Source of the DNA: Candidatus Cloacimonadota bacterium
GTDB lineage: Bacteria > Cloacimonadota > Cloacimonadia > Cloacimonadales > Cloacimonadaceae
Assembly: GCA_023228125.1 (NCBI GenBank)
Contig: JALOBT010000014.1
Location: forward strand, 4,138-54,965
Length of the DNA: 50,828 nucleotides
Direction of reading: 5' to 3'
The notes under the pieces are model-generated. The model ran no database searches, was not told the DNA's origin, and saw only the letters and a program-made list of their open reading frames with translations. Of this stretch, positions 8,695 to 17,666 are shown piece after piece; position 1 is the stretch's first letter, and the number at the start of each line of letters is the position of its first letter. The translations under genes and the position numbers were made by a program.

Positions 8695-9841
8695 ATACTA
8701 TCTAATCCTATTGATTTTGACCCTTAGCCTTGGCCTTTTGGCCGAGGAAGTAAAGCTGGAAAAAGTTAGCTTAAGCGCGGAGATGCGACTCAATGAAGCG
8801 GTGCAGGCCCTGGAACCTCTTTTTGTAAGAGATACCGGCAAGAAACTGATCAATATGTCTTCCTACAATGGCCCCATCGGGGTAGCGGTGAGCAATCTCC
8901 CCTATGACAGAGCTTTTAAATTGATCCTGCTGCAAAACTCACTAATCCGAACCGATGCCGTGGGTTACATCGCCATTACCGATCCCAAAGATTTTACAGA
9001 GGATGCCTCCGGGCGGCTAATCCCCATAGTAACCGACAGCTCGGAAGAAAAGGATAAACTTGATCCCGATGCTATCGATGGCAGGACCAAACAGATACGC
9101 ATCAAAGCCGTGGCCATGCTGGCAGACCGTAGCTACCTGAAAGCTCTGGGCATAGATTGGTCCACCGTCTTAAATGGAAAAGTTACCATCAATGCCGGCT
9201 TCCAGGGAGCCTCTCAGGTAAGTTCCCTGATGAATCTTTCCGGCTCCGGAACTGCCGATCTGGGCAAACACAGCGTGGATATCAATACCCTGATCAAGAC
9301 TATCGAATCCGACCAAAAGGGCAGCATCATTGCCCAACCCAATATCCTGGTCTCCAGTGGCAAGACCGGCCACATTCAGGTGGGTCAGGATATCTCGATA
9401 AAATCTGTGGATGAAGCTGGAAACACCACAGATTCCTTCACCTCCACCGGCGTGATTATGGATGTAACACCCACCATCGTGGTAGTGGAAGGTATAGAAT
9501 TGATCCATCTGGAGCTTAGTATCGAACGCTCCAGCGGAGTCCCCTCGGATGTCTCCACCGTGATCACAAAAAGTTCATCTTCCACCGATCTTATTCTGTA
9601 CAATGGTGAAGAAACCGCTATCGCCGGGCTGTTTGATGTAGATGAAACTGTAGTGCGGTCTGGAATACCGGTGTTGAAGGATTTGCCCTGGTGGGTATTT
9701 GGCATCCGCTATCTCACCGGCTACGATTCCAAAGAAAAGAAGGAACGCGAACTGATTATTACCATCCAGGCCGAAATCGTGGATAACGCTTTGGAGCGTC
9801 TGCGCAAAGCCAGGGCTCTGGAAAAGGCCTCCCAACAATAG
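8687..9841 (+). CDS. Secretin (PilQ/GspD family), short form
   Basis: A 384-residue outer-membrane channel protein. Residues 1-19 form a signal peptide ending near LLAEE. Residues about 30-105 form an N0/STN-like domain, and about 125-375 are the secretin core. Core motifs are visible: an IKAVAMLADRSYLKALGIDW strand-helix unit, SIIAQPNILVSSGKTGHIQVG, VIMDVTPTIV, and the late GLFDVDETVVRSGIPVLKDLPW segment followed by ELIITIQAEIVDN. It is much shorter than PilQ or GspD (about 650-750 residues) because most N-domains are absent, which fits a compact system. It is the last structural gene before the hybrid kinase. Confidence 0.9.
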   Translation: MNKYYLILLILTLSLGLLAEEVKLEKVSLSAEMRLNEAVQALEPLFVRDTGKKLINMSSYNGPIGVAVSNLPYDRAFKLILLQNSLIRTDAVGYIAITDPKDFTEDASGRLIPIVTDSSEEKDKLDPDAIDGRTKQIRIKAVAMLADRSYLKALGIDWSTVLNGKVTINAGFQGASQVSSLMNLSGSGTADLGKHSVDINTLIKTIESDQKGSIIAQPNILVSSGKTGHIQVGQDISIKSVDEAGNTTDSFTSTGVIMDVTPTIVVVEGIELIHLELSIERSSGVPSDVSTVITKSSSSTDLILYNGEETAIAGLFDVDETVVRSGIPVLKDLPWWVFGIRYLTGYDSKEKKERELIITIQAEIVDNALERLRKARALEKASQQ

Positions 9842-9860
9842 GTTTCAGGCTGAGGTTTGT

Positions 9861-12404
9861 ATGAGGATATCCAGTAGATTACTCTTATTATTCATTGTAA
9901 TCGCTGTAGTTTTTGGCGCATTTTTCTACATGTTTTACCATATCAAACATGAGGAGATGCGCGTGTATAGGGAAGCGGACCTGGCTCAGCGCAGGATCAC
10001 CATAGACAGCGTCTTGCAGATCAAAAATGAAGCACAGATGGCTCAAACCCGGGATTACGCCTCTTGCGCTGAAGTCCTGAGCTATGTGCAAGATCCAAGT
10101 TCGAGCCTGGCCAAAAGCAAGCTGCAAAACCTCAGCTCAAACCTGAACTATTCTTTGCTGCAAATTTACGATCTCAAAGGCAAAAGCCTCTTTGCTGTAG
10201 CCGGTGAAAGCTATCCCGGCCTGGCCTCGCTTCGTCTGGAGTCCAGCTATCTGGATTCCCTGGCCAAAAGCAAAACTGGCAGTTTCTTTTACGATTTCAA
10301 TCACCAGGTCTTGTCCTGCACCCTGTCCGGCATTTACCGCCCGGATGATCCTTTGCACCACAGACCACCTGCTGGCTACCTGCTCATGGCCCAAGCCTGG
10401 GATTATGGCTTTCTCTCCAATTTGGCTACAGCCCTGAACTATGATATCCGCATCAGCGAAGATGAACCAAAACAGAGCAAGGATGAAGAGCAGTATAATA
10501 CCAAGATCACCCGCCCCTTGCTGGGGCCAGAGCGCAGTGCCGTGGCCTGGCTGGTCTTTTATAGCTCAAACCCCTATTTGATCCAATTGCGCAATCTGGG
10601 TAATCTCATCCTCTTTGGCACTATGGGCTTTATCTTTGTCTTCCTGCTGATGCAGTTTTTCCTGATCCAGCAATGGATCGCCACCCCCCTGAACCTGATC
10701 TCGCAGAGCCTGAAAGAGGATATTCCTCATCCCATCAAAGACCTGACCCAAGGGAATAATGAGTTTGCGGATGTAGCGCAATTGATTGAACGCTTCTTTG
10801 CCCAAAAAGAAGAGCTGATCAAGGAGATCCAGCAGCGCAAAGCCTCGGAAGAAAGCCTGAGGGAATTGCAGGAGCAGACCCGCAAGATACTGCTCACCTC
10901 ACCGGAATCCATCATAGTAACCGAGCTGGATGGCAGCATTATAGATGTAAATAACGAGACCTTGGACTTGCTGCAAATCCCAGATCGGGAGGCCTTCCTG
11001 GCTTTTCGCCCCAATATAGATAGCCTGATCCGGAAAAAAGCACAGAACCAGATTCACGAGATCTTTAGTGATCTGAAAAAAGGCAGCTATGTAAAGAACC
11101 GTGATATCCATCTCGAACTGAAAGCAGGCAAAGGCTTTCCCGGACTCCTCAGTGCCTCCGTGATTTTGGATAACGAGGGCCAGCCCAGCCGGTTTATCTT
11201 CGTAACCAGAGATATCTCGGATATCCGGAACCTGGAGCAGCAGCTACGGCAATCCCAAAAAATGGAATCCATAGGCACCCTGGCCGGAGGCATCGCACAT
11301 GATTTTAATAACATCATCACCATCATCGCAGGGTATATAGCCCTGGCTTCGGGGAAGATCGAGCAGCCCAAAGTAGCAGAGCACGATCTGGCGGCAGCAC
11401 TGCAAGCCTGCCTGCGCGCCAAAAGCCTGATCGGCAAGATCCTCACCTTCAGCCGGCAGAGTGAACAGGATATGGAAGACCTCTGCCTGAAAGACATCAT
11501 AGAAGAATCCCTGCCCATGATCAGGGCTTTGCTACCCTCCGATATCATGATCGAAACTAAAATCCACAGTGAGGCTTACGCCACCGCAGATTATACGGAA
11601 TTGCAACAGGTGCTGATCAATCTTTCCACCAATGCCTACCACGCCATGCGCACCGATGGAGGAGTGCTGGGCATCGAGCTGGGCGAGATCCAGGGCTACA
11701 AGCTGCTGGGACTCTCCCCGCAAATCAATGCCAAAAGCAAATATCTGCATCTGTCTGTAAGCGATACTGGCTGCGGCATTGCCCCCGAGATCATCAGCCG
11801 GATCTTTGATCCCTATTTCAGCACAAAATCCTCTGGCGAAGGCACCGGCCTGGGACTTTCGATCGTGCACGGCATCATCACCGGATACCAAGGCTTTATC
11901 TCACTGCGCAGCGTGCTCGCCGAAGGCACGAATGTAAATGTCTATCTGCCCATCAACGAAAATCCCATCAAGAAAATCAAGCCCCAAAAGCCAGAAGATG
12001 CCCCCTTTATCCCTGCCAGATTGATGATCGTGGACGATGAGCCCGCCCTGGCGGATATCTTCCGTGAAGCCTTGCAAGATGCGGGATACACGGTGGCTGC
12101 CTTTACAAAATCCCTGCAGGCTCTGGCCGCTTACAAAAAAGACCCCACAGCTTATGATCTGATCATCGCGGATATCAATATGCCAGAGCTGAATGGCATC
12201 AAATTGGGCAGCAAGATCAAAGACATCAAGGAGCTGCCGATAGTTCTCTATACGGGATTTCTGGATTTGAATCTGCAAAATAAGGTGGAAAGAGCGGGCA
12301 TCAAACACATCCTGAACAAGCCCATTATGCCGGAAACTATGATCATGGAAATCAAGCGGATCATCTACATGGAACTGGGCAACAAGCCTCCCCGCTCTGT
12401 CTAA
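9861..12404 (+). CDS. Membrane hybrid histidine kinase (sensor-PAS-HisKA-HATPase-REC)
   Basis: An 847-residue sensor kinase. The order is TM1 (about residues 6-26), an extracytoplasmic sensor of about 210 residues, TM2 (about 246-270), a short HAMP-like coil, a PAS domain (about 340-455), HisKA with phospho-His H480 in GGIAHDFNN, HATPase (N box near N588-N591, G1 box DTGCGI 635-640, G2 box GTGLGLS 661-667) and a C-terminal receiver (D725/D726, phosphoacceptor D771, K820 in NKP). It starts 19 nt after the secretin with a GAGG ribosome site. It could feed phosphate to the regulator at 3418-4284 and DHp protein at 2964-3413. It ends 16 nt from the convergent rnc gene with no obvious terminator between them. 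Confidence 0.92.
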   Translation: MRISSRLLLLFIVIAVVFGAFFYMFYHIKHEEMRVYREADLAQRRITIDSVLQIKNEAQMAQTRDYASCAEVLSYVQDPSSSLAKSKLQNLSSNLNYSLLQIYDLKGKSLFAVAGESYPGLASLRLESSYLDSLAKSKTGSFFYDFNHQVLSCTLSGIYRPDDPLHHRPPAGYLLMAQAWDYGFLSNLATALNYDIRISEDEPKQSKDEEQYNTKITRPLLGPERSAVAWLVFYSSNPYLIQLRNLGNLILFGTMGFIFVFLLMQFFLIQQWIATPLNLISQSLKEDIPHPIKDLTQGNNEFADVAQLIERFFAQKEELIKEIQQRKASEESLRELQEQTRKILLTSPESIIVTELDGSIIDVNNETLDLLQIPDREAFLAFRPNIDSLIRKKAQNQIHEIFSDLKKGSYVKNRDIHLELKAGKGFPGLLSASVILDNEGQPSRFIFVTRDISDIRNLEQQLRQSQKMESIGTLAGGIAHDFNNIITIIAGYIALASGKIEQPKVAEHDLAAALQACLRAKSLIGKILTFSRQSEQDMEDLCLKDIIEESLPMIRALLPSDIMIETKIHSEAYATADYTELQQVLINLSTNAYHAMRTDGGVLGIELGEIQGYKLLGLSPQINAKSKYLHLSVSDTGCGIAPEIISRIFDPYFSTKSSGEGTGLGLSIVHGIITGYQGFISLRSVLAEGTNVNVYLPINENPIKKIKPQKPEDAPFIPARLMIVDDEPALADIFREALQDAGYTVAAFTKSLQALAAYKKDPTAYDLIIADINMPELNGIKLGSKIKDIKELPIVLYTGFLDLNLQNKVERAGIKHILNKPIMPETMIMEIKRIIYMELGNKPPRSV

Positions 12405-12420
12405 CTAAATCACGCCCTCT

Positions 12421-13200
12421 TTATATACCCAATTTCTGACACGCAGCTTTGGCGGCTTCCTGATGGGCGGTTTTCTTGGTATTCCCCTTGCCGGTGCTGT
12501 TGATTTTGTTGCCAATGCGGACCTCCACGGTAAAGAGCTTCTGATGCTCTGGACCCTCTTCGCCCACAGTGACATATAAAGGAGGTTCCTGATTGTGTCC
12601 CTGTAAATATTCCTGCAAAATGGATTTGTAATTTACCAGCTCATCCCGCGTCACAGTCTGCTCATAATCCACCAGGATGTGGTTTTTGACGAACCTGGTG
12701 GCCGCTGCGATGCCGCTATCCAGGTAGATCGCACAGATCAGAGCTTCCACGCTATCCGAGAGAATAGAGGGCTTTTCGGCACCTTTGGAGGCGGCCTCTT
12801 CCGGGCTTAAGAGCAGGTATTTGCCCAGCTCCAGATTGTTTGCCTTCAAGGTGAGATAGGTTTCGGAGACAATCTTGGATTTCAACTTGGAAAGCTTGCC
12901 TTCCTGCTCGTCTGGATGCCGGCTGAAAAGCTCTTTGGCCACCACAAAGCCCAGAATGCTATCACCCAAAAACTCCATGCGCTCAAAGGGAGAAGGAAGC
13001 TTGTGATCGTTAAAATTCCGGTGCAAATAGGATTTGTGGGTGAGAGCAGCCTTGAGCAGAGTGAGATCACGGAAATTGTAATCAAAACGTTTTTGGAAAT
13101 TGACAAGGCTCTTTTCCCATTTGGGATAAGCCTCAGGCATGCGGCTGCCGTTAAAGTATTCCAGGATCTGAGTGATGATTTTCTTCAAGTTCTTGCTCAT
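12421..13200 (-). CDS. rnc: Ribonuclease III
   Basis: A double-strand-specific endoribonuclease that processes rRNA precursors. I use the ATG at 13200 (259 residues); a GTG at 13221 would add seven residues. The family signature ERMEFLGDS is at residues 73-81 (catalytic E76 and D80), and the second metal-binding pair is D149/E152 in SDSVEALICAIYLD. A double-stranded-RNA-binding domain occupies about residues 188-259 with the KTAHQEAAKAAC end motif. It is the last gene of the fatty-acid operon, a common arrangement (acpP-fabF-rnc). Confidence 0.95.
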   Translation of the reverse strand: MSKNLKKIITQILEYFNGSRMPEAYPKWEKSLVNFQKRFDYNFRDLTLLKAALTHKSYLHRNFNDHKLPSPFERMEFLGDSILGFVVAKELFSRHPDEQEGKLSKLKSKIVSETYLTLKANNLELGKYLLLSPEEAASKGAEKPSILSDSVEALICAIYLDSGIAAATRFVKNHILVDYEQTVTRDELVNYKSILQEYLQGHNQEPPLYVTVGEEGPEHQKLFTVEVRIGNKINSTGKGNTKKTAHQEAAKAACQKLGI

Positions 13201-13261
13201 ACTTGAGCTCTGGACTCCCACCGGTGATGAGGCCAGCAGTGGGAGTTCATAGCTTCGTTGT

Positions 13262-14506
13262 TTAATCTTTGTAGCGGATGATAATTATCGCGCTATTGTG
13301 TCCACCAAAACCCAGTGAATTTGAAAGGGCAGCATTGATCTCTTGCTGCACCGCACCTTGGGTGATATAATCCAAATCACAATCTGGATCGGGATTTGTG
13401 AGGTTCATGGTAGGATGGATAATGCCGGTCTCGATACTCTTGATGCAGACTATGGCTTCGATGCCAGCGGCTGCGCCCAGCATGTGTCCCACCATGGATT
13501 TGGTGGAATTTATCTTCATTTTATAGGCTCGGGCACCAAAGGCTGTTTTGATGGATTGGGTCTTGCCTTTGTCATTGAGCGGAGTGGAAGTGCCATGAGC
13601 ATTCACATAATCGATATCGTCCGGAGTGAGGCCAGCATCTCTGATGGCCACCAGTATCGCCCGTGCACTGCCTTCCCCATCTTCCGTGGGAGCGGTGATG
13701 TGATAGGCGTCTGAACAGGCACCGTAGCCCGCGAGCTCGGCATAGATCTTGGCACCTCTGGCTTTGGCATGTTCCAGCTCTTCCAGCACCAGGATTCCTG
13801 CGCCTTCACTCATCACAAAACCATCGCGTTCTTTGTCAAAGGGACGGGAAGCTGTGGCGGGATCGTCATTGCGGGTAGAAAGGGCGCGCATGGAGGAAAA
13901 TCCTCCCACGGCCAGAGGGGTCACCGCTGCTTCCGTGCCGCCTGAGATCACGATATCGGCATCACCGTATTGGATGGAGCGCAAGGCTGTGCCCAGAGCA
14001 TGATTTGCACTGGCACAGGCACTCATCACGTTAAAATTGATGCCCTTAAAATTGTGTTCGATGCTGATGTGGGCCGCTGCGATATTGCCGATCATTTTAG
14101 GGATAAAAAACGGACTGATGCGGCGAGGTCCGGCCGTGTGACACTTCACGCATTCTTCTTCAAAAGTTTGGATTCCGCCAATGCCAGCTCCGGTAATCAC
14201 CCCGGTGCGATCCGGATCAAAATTCCCAGGAACAAGGCCAGCATGCTGCACAGCTTCCCGGGCCGCGATCATGGCAAATTGGGTATAAAGGTCCATCTTG
14301 CGGGCTTCTTTGTGGTCAAAATAGTCTTCAGCTTTGTAGTTCTTTACCTCCGCGGCTATCCGCACCGGAAGGTTAAAGGTGTCAAAGTGAGTAATCATGC
14401 CCACACCGTTTACCCCACTGATCAGGCTTTGCCAGGTCTGAGACACATTGTGTCCCACCGGAGTAATGGCGCCATAGCCGGTTATCACGACTCTTCTTTT
14501 TGTCAT
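13262..14506 (-). CDS. fabF: 3-oxoacyl-ACP synthase II (KAS II)
   Basis: A 414-residue condensing enzyme that elongates acyl-ACP with malonyl-ACP. The Cys-His-His triad is visible: C164 in VMSACASANHALG, H304 in NAHGTSTPLND and H341 in KSMVGHMLGAAAG. Length matches the family (about 410). It lies downstream of acpP in the fab operon, separated by 141 nt that contain a strong hairpin (14594-14633). Confidence 0.97.
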   Translation of the reverse strand: MTKRRVVITGYGAITPVGHNVSQTWQSLISGVNGVGMITHFDTFNLPVRIAAEVKNYKAEDYFDHKEARKMDLYTQFAMIAAREAVQHAGLVPGNFDPDRTGVITGAGIGGIQTFEEECVKCHTAGPRRISPFFIPKMIGNIAAAHISIEHNFKGINFNVMSACASANHALGTALRSIQYGDADIVISGGTEAAVTPLAVGGFSSMRALSTRNDDPATASRPFDKERDGFVMSEGAGILVLEELEHAKARGAKIYAELAGYGACSDAYHITAPTEDGEGSARAILVAIRDAGLTPDDIDYVNAHGTSTPLNDKGKTQSIKTAFGARAYKMKINSTKSMVGHMLGAAAGIEAIVCIKSIETGIIHPTMNLTNPDPDCDLDYITQGAVQQEINAALSNSLGFGGHNSAIIIIRYKD

Positions 14507-14593
14507 ATATACCTCGTATTTTTAGACTCTGCCGCAGCCAGGCGCAGCTCTTTCAGCGGCGATTGCATGGCCAGAAGCAGAAAGATCTATAAT

Positions 14594-14633
14594 GGAACCA
14601 ATCCTGATAATTAATGATATCAGGATTGATTCC
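14594..14633. promoter_or_regulatory. Hairpin between acpP and fabF
   Basis: A near-perfect inverted repeat lies in the acpP-fabF gap. An 11-bp arm starting CAATCCTGATA pairs with TATCAGGATTG around an 8-nt loop, and it extends outward by five more positions with one mismatch. No long U-tract follows on the minus strand. It could be a processing site, attenuator or mRNA 3'-end stabiliser that lets acpP be expressed above the rest of the operon. That role is inference. Confidence 0.5.
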
Positions 14634-14647
14634 GGGGTGGTTCTCGA

Positions 14648-14881
14648 TTAGCCGAGTTTTTCTTTCAGATAATCGATGGCTTGGCCAACGGTACGAAGTT
14701 TATCCTGATCTTCATCAGGAATGGTCAGACCAAATTCATCTTCAAACGCCATTACCAGTTCTACCGTATCCAGAGAATCGGCACGCAAGTCTTCGATGAA
14801 GTTTGCTTCAGGAACGATCTGAGCTTCTTCTACGCCCAGCTTATCCATTACGATCTGTTTTACTTTTGCTTCAATATCCAT
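14648..14881 (-). CDS. acpP: Acyl carrier protein
   Basis: A 77-residue acidic protein that carries growing acyl chains on 4'-phosphopantetheine. The attachment site is S36 in the ADSLDTVELVMAFEDEFG motif. Its length is standard. It lies between fabG (gap 55 nt) and fabF in the fab operon, and GAGGAACA immediately upstream of the ATG acts as the ribosome site. Confidence 0.97.
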   Translation of the reverse strand: MDIEAKVKQIVMDKLGVEEAQIVPEANFIEDLRADSLDTVELVMAFEDEFGLTIPDEDQDKLRTVGQAIDYLKEKLG

Positions 14882-14936
14882 TGTTCCTCCTATGTTACTG
14901 AAGAGATTTTCTCTTTTTTATTTGGGTATAATATAA

Positions 14937-15683
14937 TCAATGCATGGTGAGGCCGCCATCTACAGCGATGGTCTGGCCGGTGATATATGAGCTGTCTTCG
15001 CTGGCAAGAAACAGGCAAAGCTTGGCTATTTCAGCAGGACTGCCCATTTTCCCCAAAGGAATGGCTTTGGCGTAGCTGGCGCGCACCTCATCACTGAGGG
15101 CAGCGGTCATTTCGGTTTCGATAAAACCGGGAGCCACGGCGTTTACTCTTACATTGCGGCTGGCAAATTCCTTGGCACAGCTCTTGGTAAAGGCGATCAT
15201 GCCACCTTTGGAAGCAGCGTAATTTGCCTGACCGGCATTGCCCATCAATCCGATCACGCTGGCTATGTTGATGATGCTGCCCTGACGGGCTTTCATCATA
15301 TGTTTAAAAACTTTCTGGGTGCAGATAAAGCTGCCTTTGAGATTGATGTCCATCACGAGCTGCCACTCTTCTTCTTTCATGCGCAGCACGAGATTGTCCC
15401 GGGTGACGCCGGCGTTGTTGATCAAGGTGTCGATAGCGCCATGTTCTTTTACGATCCGGGCAAAAAGCTCTTCGATCGCCTTGCCATCGGTCACGTTGCC
15501 GACATAACCAAAGGCTTTGCCGCCTTGGGCTTTCAGGCTTTGAACGGCTTTGTCCACCAGTTCAGAGTTTAGGTCGATCACGATCACCGTGGCCTGCGCA
15601 AAGACAAAATGCTCTGCAATGGCGTAGCCAATGCCTCGGGCACTGCCGGTAATCACTACTATCTTTTTTGTAAGTTCGTGCAT
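14937..15683 (-). CDS. fabG: 3-oxoacyl-ACP reductase
   Basis: A 248-residue NADPH-dependent short-chain dehydrogenase that reduces beta-ketoacyl-ACP. The Rossmann motif is TGSARGIG (residues 12-19), and NNAG is at 89-92. The catalytic set is S142, Y155 and K159 (YAASK). The C-terminal YITGQTIAVDGGLTMH motif is typical of FabG. It is in the conserved fabD-fabG-acpP order. Confidence 0.96.
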   Translation of the reverse strand: MHELTKKIVVITGSARGIGYAIAEHFVFAQATVIVIDLNSELVDKAVQSLKAQGGKAFGYVGNVTDGKAIEELFARIVKEHGAIDTLINNAGVTRDNLVLRMKEEEWQLVMDINLKGSFICTQKVFKHMMKARQGSIINIASVIGLMGNAGQANYAASKGGMIAFTKSCAKEFASRNVRVNAVAPGFIETEMTAALSDEVRASYAKAIPLGKMGSPAEIAKLCLFLASEDSSYITGQTIAVDGGLTMH

Positions 15684-15730
15684 TATCTATTCCTTATTTT
15701 AATATCTTAGGTTGCTGCGCTGAACCTCAT

Positions 15731-16663
15731 TCAGTTCAGAACCTCTTTCAACTCAGCAATATCCACTATGCGGTCAATAGAATAAATCTGCACTTCTTTG
15801 TCAATATTCTTTATCATCCCAGTCAGTACTTTCTGGGGACCAAACTCGATAAAGTGGGTCACACCACAGCTAATCATAAAGCGCACAGATTCCACCCACT
15901 GCACAGCGGAGATGATTTGTCTGCCGAGTTTATCCCTGGCAACATCGCCATCCAGGCTGGGCTGGGCATCCAGATTTGAGACCACCGGGATCTGCCCCTG
16001 ATGGAAGCTGAATTTGCTCATTTCTTCGATCAACCAGCCGCTGGCTTTCCCCACCAAAGGTGTATGGAAAGGACCTCCCACCACCAGTGGGATCGCTCTT
16101 TTGGCGCCTTTGGCCCTGGCCAGCTCGGAGGCCAATCTCACCCCTTCTGCTGTGCCGGAAATCACCGTCTGCATCGGGGTATTATAATTCACCGCCTGCA
16201 CCAGAGCCTGCTTGCTAATCTCCTGGCAGACAGCGGTAACACTATCCGCATCCAGGCCAATCACCGCAGCCATGGCAAAGGGGATATCCCCCACAGCCTG
16301 AGTCATATACTCACCGCGTTTGTGCACGATGTGCATGGCGTCTTCCAGATTCAATATACCGGAGGCTACCAAAGCGGAGAATTCTCCCAAAGAGTGTCCG
16401 GCTACAAAGTCCGGCATTACCTTATACTGTTCTTGAAATTTGCGTAGTGCACAGATGCTGTGAAAGAGGATCGCAGGTTGGGTGAGAGAGGTTTGCTTGA
16501 GCAGCTCTTCCGGCCCTTCAAGCATTGCCCTATAAAGCTGGGTACCATGTGCGACGTCAAAATCCAGCAAGCTCTGCTTGGCGATGGGATCTTGATCGAT
16601 ATAGTCTTGAGCCATGCCCACATATTGGGCACCCTGGCCGGGAAACACAAAAGCTATCTTCAT
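15731..16663 (-). CDS. fabD: Malonyl-CoA:ACP transacylase
   Basis: A 310-residue acyltransferase that loads malonyl groups onto ACP. The nucleophile S91 is in the GHSLGEFSAL motif and the partner H200 is in GGPFHTPL. The N-terminal FPGQGAQYVGM motif is also conserved. It starts 10 nt after fabH and is followed by fabG. Confidence 0.96.
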   Translation of the reverse strand: MKIAFVFPGQGAQYVGMAQDYIDQDPIAKQSLLDFDVAHGTQLYRAMLEGPEELLKQTSLTQPAILFHSICALRKFQEQYKVMPDFVAGHSLGEFSALVASGILNLEDAMHIVHKRGEYMTQAVGDIPFAMAAVIGLDADSVTAVCQEISKQALVQAVNYNTPMQTVISGTAEGVRLASELARAKGAKRAIPLVVGGPFHTPLVGKASGWLIEEMSKFSFHQGQIPVVSNLDAQPSLDGDVARDKLGRQIISAVQWVESVRFMISCGVTHFIEFGPQKVLTGMIKNIDKEVQIYSIDRIVDIAELKEVLN

Positions 16664-16673
16664 CTTGATTCCT

Positions 16674-17666
16674 CTAATACCGGGCTAAGACGCTGCCCCA
16701 GGTGAGTCCTGCGCCAAAAGAAGTGAGCAAGAGAATGTCACCCCTGCGGATCTTCTTGCTGCGAATCGCTTCATCGGTGGCCAGAGGAACTGTAGCCGAG
16801 GAGGTATTGCCGTATTTTTGGATATTGATAATCACTTTGTTGATCGGCACTTTCATCTTGTCTGCCAGAGCTTCGATGATCCTGAGATTGGCTTGATGGG
16901 GTATCACCCAATCCACATCGGCTGAAGTGAGATTGTTGCGCCTCAGCAGTTCGTCTGAAGAAGCATACATACTCTTGACCGCGCTTTTGAAAATTCGATT
17001 GCCTTCCATATATACGGTATGCTGATTCGCATCCACGGTTTCATGGCTGGCTGGCAAGCGGGAACCTCCCGCCATCTGGATCAGATAATCTCCCATACTG
17101 CCATCGGCATCGAGCTTGATATCTATGATTCGGGAAATATCGGTGGGCTCTGCTCTGGAGATCACTGCAGCACCGGCTGCGTCTCCAAAGAGCACGCAAG
17201 TATTGCGGTCTGTCCAATTTGTAATCTTGGTCAGAATTTCCACACCCACCGCCAGAACGTTGCTTGCGCCACCATTTTCCACATATTGTCTGGCTACATC
17301 GCAGGCATAGATGAATCCTGTACAGCCTGCAGAGACGTCAAAAGCGGGTACATTTTTCAAACCCAGTTTGTGTTGCAAAAGGCAAGCTGTGGAAGGGAAG
17401 GGATGGTCTCCAGAGATCGTGGCTACCACTATCATATCGATGTCTTTATACTTTACATCGGAGGCCTCGATTGCGTTTAGCGCTGCTTGATAGGCCAGAT
17501 CACTGGCTGCTTCCTCTTTACTGGCGATATGGCGTTCCACCATACCGGTGCGGCTACGTATCCATTCATCGGAAGTATCCACCATTTTTTCCAGATCCTT
17601 ATTAGTCAGAATCCTGGCAGGGGCAAAGCTCCCGAAGGCAGAGAATTTAGCAAAATAGTTTCCCAT
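16674..17666 (-). CDS. fabH: 3-oxoacyl-ACP synthase III (KAS III)
   Basis: A 330-residue initiating condensing enzyme that joins acetyl-CoA (or a branched starter) to malonyl-ACP. The catalytic triad is C115 in DVSAGCTGFIYA, H257 in VIPHQAN and N287 in KYGNTSSA. The start ATG overlaps the plsX stop codon by one base (TAATG), so translation is coupled. Confidence 0.97.
   Translation of the reverse strand: MGNYFAKFSAFGSFAPARILTNKDLEKMVDTSDEWIRSRTGMVERHIASKEEAASDLAYQAALNAIEASDVKYKDIDMIVVATISGDHPFPSTACLLQHKLGLKNVPAFDVSAGCTGFIYACDVARQYVENGGASNVLAVGVEILTKITNWTDRNTCVLFGDAAGAAVISRAEPTDISRIIDIKLDADGSMGDYLIQMAGGSRLPASHETVDANQHTVYMEGNRIFKSAVKSMYASSDELLRRNNLTSADVDWVIPHQANLRIIEALADKMKVPINKVIINIQKYGNTSSATVPLATDEAIRSKKIRRGDILLLTSFGAGLTWGSVLARY

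Noticed and set aside
12405..12420. Terminator between the hybrid kinase and rnc
   Set aside because: Only 16 nt with no hairpin.
13970..14614. 214-codon plus-strand frame opposite fabF
   Set aside because: Antisense shadow of a clear gene.
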